Shown here: in pieces, positions 60,108 through 64,000 of the stretch
Position numbering within the stretch: position 1 is the stretch's first letter
Layout of the letters: every line of letters begins with the position of its first letter
Assembly (NCBI RefSeq): GCF_016591715.1
Contig: NZ_AP024109.1
Location: 2,542,001-2,606,000 of the forward strand
Direction of reading: 5' to 3'
From: Mesorhizobium sp. J8
GTDB lineage: Bacteria; Pseudomonadota; Alphaproteobacteria; Rhizobiales; Rhizobiaceae
DNA length: 64,000 nt
Translations under genes and position numbers: made by a program
Notes under the pieces: generated by a model
Seen by the model: only the letters and a program-made list of their open reading frames with translations
Database searches by the model: none
Told to the model about the DNA's origin: nothing

Positions 60108-60533
60108 ATGACACCCGATCAGATCAAGCTTGTGCAGGAGAGTTTTCGCGAAGTCGTCCCGATCAAGGAGGCCGCCGCGGCTTTGTTCTACGAGAAGCTG
60201 TTCGCCCTCGACGGCAGCCTCAAGACGCTGTTTCGCGAGACCGACATGAAGAAGCAGGGCGCCAAGCTGATGGCCGCGCTGGGCTTCGTCACGCATGGGC
60301 TGTCGCGCGCCGAGACCATCCTGCCTACCGTCCAGGACCTCGCCCGGCGCCATGTCGGCTACGGCGTCGAGGAGCATCACTATGCGACCGTCGGCCAGGC
60401 GCTGATCGAGACGCTCGATGCGGGCTTGGGCGAGGCTTTCACGTCGGAGGTGCGCCAGGCCTGGACCGCCGCCTACGGCCTGCTGGCGAGTGTGATGATC
60501 GCCGCGGCGCGGGACGTGCAACTGGCTGCTTGA
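60108..60533 (+). CDS. Bacterial single-domain globin (Vgb-like)
   Basis: 141 residues from the ATG at 60108, after CAGGAG. MTPDQIKLVQESFREVVPIKEAAAALFYEKLFALDGSLKTLF matches the N-terminal helices A-C of Vitreoscilla-type haemoglobin; ARRHVGYGVEEHHYATVGQALIETL holds the proximal His. It lacks the flavin reductase domain of flavohaemoglobins, so it is a single-domain globin for oxygen or NO handling. The frame is open to 59916 without similarity. Confidence 0.88.
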   Translation: MTPDQIKLVQESFREVVPIKEAAAALFYEKLFALDGSLKTLFRETDMKKQGAKLMAALGFVTHGLSRAETILPTVQDLARRHVGYGVEEHHYATVGQALIETLDAGLGEAFTSEVRQAWTAAYGLLASVMIAAARDVQLAA

Positions 60534-60545
60534 AGGAGCGCAGTT

Positions 60546-60571
60546 CCTCTCCCCCATTTCACGGGGCGAGG
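60546..60571. repeat. Half copy of the 36146-36260 repeat
   Basis: CCTCTCCCCCATTTCACGGG followed by GCGAGG matches one end of the inverted element at 36146-36260 with few changes. It lies between the convergent globin and FAD-oxidase genes. The stem is short and GC-rich, and could also act as a weak bidirectional stop. Confidence 0.45.
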
Positions 60572-60581
60572 AAAAGAGCCT

Positions 60582-61952
60582 TCACCCCACGACCTTCCCC
60601 GGATTCATCACGTTACCCGGATCGATCAACGCCTTGATCGCCTTCGCCAAATCCCGCTTCACCGAATCCGCATGCCGCTCATAGGCGTCGCGCTTCTCCA
60701 GCCCCACCCCATGCTCGGCCGAGAACGAGCCGCCGGCTTCGCGCAGGCCGTCATAAAGCACATCCTCGATCGCCGCGTGCCGCTCATGCGGGACCGGCCC
60801 GTCGCAATTGATCGAGATGTGCGGATTGCCGTCGGCGAGATGGCCGTAGACGTAAGGGGCGTAGGAAGCGTCGAGCGCCTTCAGCCCCGCCTCGATGCGC
60901 GCCACATAGGCGTCCAGCGCGCCGCCCGGCACCGACACGTCGAAGGAGGGCACCATCGGGTGCGCGCTCTCGATTGCGGCGGTCTCCTCGCGCAGCCGCC
61001 ACATCGCTGCGGCTTGCGCCTCGGAGCTCGCGACCAGCCCGTCGATGATGCCGACCTCGTCCCAGATCGCCGCCAGCCCATCCTCCAGCGCGCCTCTCGC
61101 CGCCTCGACACTGTCGGCGCCGAGCCCCAGCACCAGAAGGCAAGGCGCATCGAGCGGCAGGCTGCCCGGCGCATAGTTCAGCGCCCGCTGCATGAGCGAC
61201 GCGAAATTGCGCCACAGGATCTCGGCGGCGGAAAGCCGCGCGCTGGTCGAGCCCAGGAAATGCCGCACGATGCGCTGCGCGCTTGCCGCATCCGGCACGC
61301 CGACCAGCGCCGTGGCGCTGGCGCCTGCCACCGGGTCGAGCCGCACAGCCACGCGGGTGACGATGCCGAGCGTGCCCTCCGCGCCGATGAAGAGATGTTT
61401 CAGGTCGTAGCCGGCGCTGGTCTTCAGCACCCGGGTAAGATCGGAAAACACCCGCCCGTCCGGCAGCACGGCCTCCAGGCCCAGCACGCGGTGGCGCATC
61501 GTGCCGTTGCGGAAGGCCATGATGCCGCCGGCATTGGTGGAAACCATGCCGCCGATGGTGGCGCTGCCGCGCGCGGCAAGGTCGATGCCGGGGTCGAGCC
61601 CATGCACCGCCGCAGCCTCCTGCAGCGCGCCCAGCGTCACGCCTGCCTGCACGATCGCCACCCGCGCGAACGGATCGATCTCCTCGATCTGGTTGAGCCC
61701 GCCGAGATCGCAGATCACCTGACCGGCGGACGTCGCCGCCCCGCCTGCCAGCCCCGTGCGCCCGCCCTGAGGGATAAGGCTGATGCCATGCTCCGCGCAG
61801 AACTTCACCAGCGTCGCGACGCCCTCGACATCACGCGGCCGCACCAGCGCCGAAGCGCCGAAATTGCGCGCATCGAAACCGGGATCGCGGGAGGCGAGTT
61901 CGGCGGCATCCCAGATGGTCGCGGTGGGGAGGAGGGCGGGGAGGAGGGGCAT
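60582..61952 (-). CDS. FAD-linked oxidase (D-2-hydroxyacid dehydrogenase, GlcD/LdhD-like)
   Basis: 456 residues from the ATG at 61952. The FAD domain reads VRPRDVEGVATLVKFCAEHGISLIPQGGRTGLAGGA, GLNQIEEIDPFARVAIVQAGVTLGAL and ATIGGMVSTNAGGIMAFRNGTMRHRVLGLEAVLPDG. The C-terminal domain ends YVYGHLADGNPHISINC and GSFSAEHGVGLEKRDAYERH with metal-binding His residues, then PGNVMNPGKVVG. Substrate is one of D-lactate, D-2-hydroxyglutarate or glycolate. The partner subunits GlcE and GlcF are not adjacent, so D-lactate or D-2-hydroxyglutarate is likelier. Confidence 0.88.
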   Translation of the reverse strand: MPLLPALLPTATIWDAAELASRDPGFDARNFGASALVRPRDVEGVATLVKFCAEHGISLIPQGGRTGLAGGAATSAGQVICDLGGLNQIEEIDPFARVAIVQAGVTLGALQEAAAVHGLDPGIDLAARGSATIGGMVSTNAGGIMAFRNGTMRHRVLGLEAVLPDGRVFSDLTRVLKTSAGYDLKHLFIGAEGTLGIVTRVAVRLDPVAGASATALVGVPDAASAQRIVRHFLGSTSARLSAAEILWRNFASLMQRALNYAPGSLPLDAPCLLVLGLGADSVEAARGALEDGLAAIWDEVGIIDGLVASSEAQAAAMWRLREETAAIESAHPMVPSFDVSVPGGALDAYVARIEAGLKALDASYAPYVYGHLADGNPHISINCDGPVPHERHAAIEDVLYDGLREAGGSFSAEHGVGLEKRDAYERHADSVKRDLAKAIKALIDPGNVMNPGKVVG

Positions 61953-62067
61953 GGGGATGACTCTATACTCCCCGATACGAACTCGACAAACATCGACCCT
62001 CTCGTCAGCCTCCTTCGCGTTTCGCACCTACGGATATCGGGACACTGGCAAGTTCAGTATCGATTTC

Positions 62068-63993
62068 CTATGCTGATTCTGCTTGTCGTTGACGGATTTT
62101 CGGAATGGTGCGGTGAATCCGCAATTTTGCTAACCCTGTTGCTTTAGCGGCTTCTTCATCGAGGAGTTTCACCACAGCATTGATCCATGCTGCTTCCGGT
62201 TTCAATACGTCCTCGACGCGAGAGCCTTTGTAACGCTCCTGCAATGCTCTTGATACCCAATACCAGTTTTGCTTTGGCGAGCGCATCCACGCCGCAACGA
62301 AGGTCTTTGGATCAACGGCAGCAAGAATTGGAATGGAGCCGTATTCAGGGTTACCCTTGTGAGTATAACAAATCTTTTCGAGGAAAAGTTGGCCATCCGT
62401 CTCCAAAATTTTCAGCAGTTCCGGTATCCGTTTCGGAAACTCTGCCTCAAGCGCTTTTCCCCGCGCGCGCAGAAGATGATCAAAAACACTTTGGAATTTA
62501 TCCCGATAGTCATCGGTAACCCAATAGCTTACGCCGTAGGCTGAATCACCGAAATCATCGTACCAGTCCCAATCCGGTCCTCTCGGAGGCAGTCGACCAG
62601 AACTTAGAAGGTCATCAATGTATTCTATGCATTCTTGCGTAACTGTTTCGATGTCCTTGCTTGAAATGCCTTTGTTGGCCATCATCATGCGCAGAGAGAA
62701 AATATGGAGTATTTCTCCGGAATCTGAAACCTCTCGTTTGTCGAATTGTTGCTCCATTTTGGCCAAGCCGGACGCAACAATTTCATCATCAAGCTTATCA
62801 AAGCTGCCTACGATCTGCCACGGGGCGCTCTGGGATTTGATAAAGTAAGAGCTAGCGTTTAAAGATGCCTGAATTGTTTCTTTATCAAATCTGCCTTCAA
62901 CTAACATTTCGTTTAGAGCGTGATCTTGGAGTAGTGTGCTAGTAATATCTACGGAGGTATACTTATTGTTGGCTGACACGATGCGAGGTTGCTCGTTAGC
63001 TCTTTCATTCTCGCTATTGCGCCCTAACTCGTAGCTAAATTCCTTCTCCTTGCGTTTGTAGAGGTCGGCGGCTTTGAGGTGGCCAGCTCTCAATTCGATA
63101 TTAAGAGCGCAAAAGAGTCGAACGAGTTCAACCATTGCGGGATCATTCGCAAGATGCTGCTCGCTTAGCGTCTTGCCTAGGCGAGCAAGGTCTTCAACGA
63201 CATGTCGCAAAATTCGAAGTGATTGAATACCTGATTCGGAGAATACGCCGATAATATTTCCCCGCTGGACAGCGATGAAGTTTTTCTCAGGGCCGGCCAA
63301 CAGCGAAGAATGAAACTTATCGAAGGCGTCCTCAACTCGTGGGTCGACACGAATTGTCTGGCCGAATATCTTTTCCTTTGCTTCTGAGAATTCATCCGTC
63401 AATTTATTATCATGCGCTATCACGATAACTCTGCAGCCATGATGCTCAACATACAGGTTGATAACGCCGAGCGCCTGCTTCACATCTAAGCCGCAGCGTT
63501 CAAGGTCATCAAATATAATCGGTTTCTCTTTGCTGACTTGCTGGCGCAATAAAGCTCCTACTAAGCCAGATGTTATACCATTAAGAGCAAGCGAACCAAT
63601 TCCGGATATTTCGGCGGTTGTCTCTCCGATACTGCTTGCAATTCGCTTAACGAAAGCCTTTCCTGGGAACATTGCAGCATATACCGCAGCAACGACATCT
63701 TCAGTGCTATTCAGGCCAAAGAGGCTGACATAGAATGCTTGGTCGTTCGGAATCGACTCTCGAACTTGAAATGTCTTCCCAGTTCCCCAGTCGCCTGTGA
63801 CGAGGACCGCATAGTGCGGCTCACTCAGGGAGCGGTAGTAGTTAAGATAATCCGCCAAATGTGATGGATGCTTCGTTGGCTGCTCAGCCGCCTTCGGCAA
63901 CGCCTCGTTCGTGGCCGGCGCAGCTTTGGTGTGCTCTGAATCCAACCCAAAAATGACCTTAATTAGATTCCCGAGATCAAATGGTCTTACCAT
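62068..63993 (-). CDS. KAP-family P-loop NTPase
   Basis: 641 residues; the upstream side is cut by the window edge just past the start. Walker A is TGDWGTGKT (residues 66-74); Walker B is PIIFDDLERC (158-167); VIVIAHDNKL (189-198) is the sensor strand. A moderately hydrophobic stretch (ISGIGSLALNGITSGLVGALL, about 129-149) sits between Walker A and B, where KAP proteins carry inserted membrane helices. The last 350 residues are not recognised. The gene is visibly AT-richer than its surroundings. KAP NTPases occur on mobile islands and in suspected phage-defence loci; the role here is inference. Confidence 0.82.
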   Translation of the reverse strand: MVRPFDLGNLIKVIFGLDSEHTKAAPATNEALPKAAEQPTKHPSHLADYLNYYRSLSEPHYAVLVTGDWGTGKTFQVRESIPNDQAFYVSLFGLNSTEDVVAAVYAAMFPGKAFVKRIASSIGETTAEISGIGSLALNGITSGLVGALLRQQVSKEKPIIFDDLERCGLDVKQALGVINLYVEHHGCRVIVIAHDNKLTDEFSEAKEKIFGQTIRVDPRVEDAFDKFHSSLLAGPEKNFIAVQRGNIIGVFSESGIQSLRILRHVVEDLARLGKTLSEQHLANDPAMVELVRLFCALNIELRAGHLKAADLYKRKEKEFSYELGRNSENERANEQPRIVSANNKYTSVDITSTLLQDHALNEMLVEGRFDKETIQASLNASSYFIKSQSAPWQIVGSFDKLDDEIVASGLAKMEQQFDKREVSDSGEILHIFSLRMMMANKGISSKDIETVTQECIEYIDDLLSSGRLPPRGPDWDWYDDFGDSAYGVSYWVTDDYRDKFQSVFDHLLRARGKALEAEFPKRIPELLKILETDGQLFLEKICYTHKGNPEYGSIPILAAVDPKTFVAAWMRSPKQNWYWVSRALQERYKGSRVEDVLKPEAAWINAVVKLLDEEAAKATGLAKLRIHRTIPKIRQRQAESA

Positions 63994-64000
63994 CTCTTAC

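Overview
The window looks like chromosomal DNA of a rhizobial alphaproteobacterium, most likely Mesorhizobium or a close relative. The evidence is the high GC of the coding sequence, three DUF982 proteins, a NolR-like ArsR regulator, a BA14K-like protein, an NDUFS4-type complex I subunit, GroESL with a CIRCE element, Hsp20 genes with a ROSE-like leader, and several families of palindromic intergenic repeats. Species cannot be fixed from the sequence alone. No phage, insertion sequence, CRISPR array or rRNA was seen.

Layout. 0-7.2 kb: a cut-off VapC-like toxin, an LCP-domain protein, tRNA-Pro(TGG), a flavin monooxygenase, a flavin reductase/SnoaL fusion, an NDUFS4-type subunit, tRNA-Arg(TCT), then a glycan islet of two glycosyltransferases and a hexapeptide acyltransferase. 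7.2-10.4 kb: gene-poor, with two DUF982 genes, tiny membrane-peptide ORFs, a palindromic repeat and the ArsR regulator. 10.4-19.7 kb: a catabolic locus with a hydratase, a PotABCD-type ABC transporter, a LysR regulator, an AbgB-type M20 amidohydrolase, a guanidino-modifying hydrolase and a BKACE enzyme. 19.8-23.1 kb: a ThuA/ThuB-like pair and a GT1 glycosyltransferase. 23.4-29.0 kb: a DUF2778 (Tlde1-like) protein and a type III PKS/methyltransferase/FAD reductase operon.

29-40.8 kb: small stress-type proteins, a decayed DUF2127 gene, an HxlR regulator divergent from NmrA-like and DHFR-like genes, a di-haem cytochrome c peroxidase divergent from a phosphoesterase, OsmC, an AhpD-like protein, a 2OG-Fe(II) oxygenase, an ABC-F ATPase and a glutamine amidotransferase. 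40.8-48.2 kb: a proteostasis block (htpG, DUF982, an HTH protein, groEL-groES on the minus strand; a small gene, usg and two hsp20 genes on the plus strand). 48.6-62 kb: a coiled-coil protein, a secreted protein, an acyl-CoA synthetase, regulators, two VOC proteins around a WYL regulator, a lysine 2,3-aminomutase-like protein, a double-BA14K protein, an FMN hydroxyacid oxidase with a TetR regulator, a globin and an FAD-linked oxidase. 62-64 kb: an AT-richer KAP-type P-loop NTPase that looks horizontally acquired.

Regulation visible in the sequence: CIRCE upstream of groES; an RpoH-like promoter plus ROSE-like thermometer upstream of hsp20; three GGAAC-N18/19-TT promoters of the RpoE2/EcfG general-stress type, ahead of a DUF982 gene, a 52-residue membrane peptide and the BA14K protein; and unexplained palindromes between divergent gene pairs. 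The least explained parts are the KAP NTPase, the guanidino/amide catabolic locus and the small-protein region at 7.5-9.1 kb.
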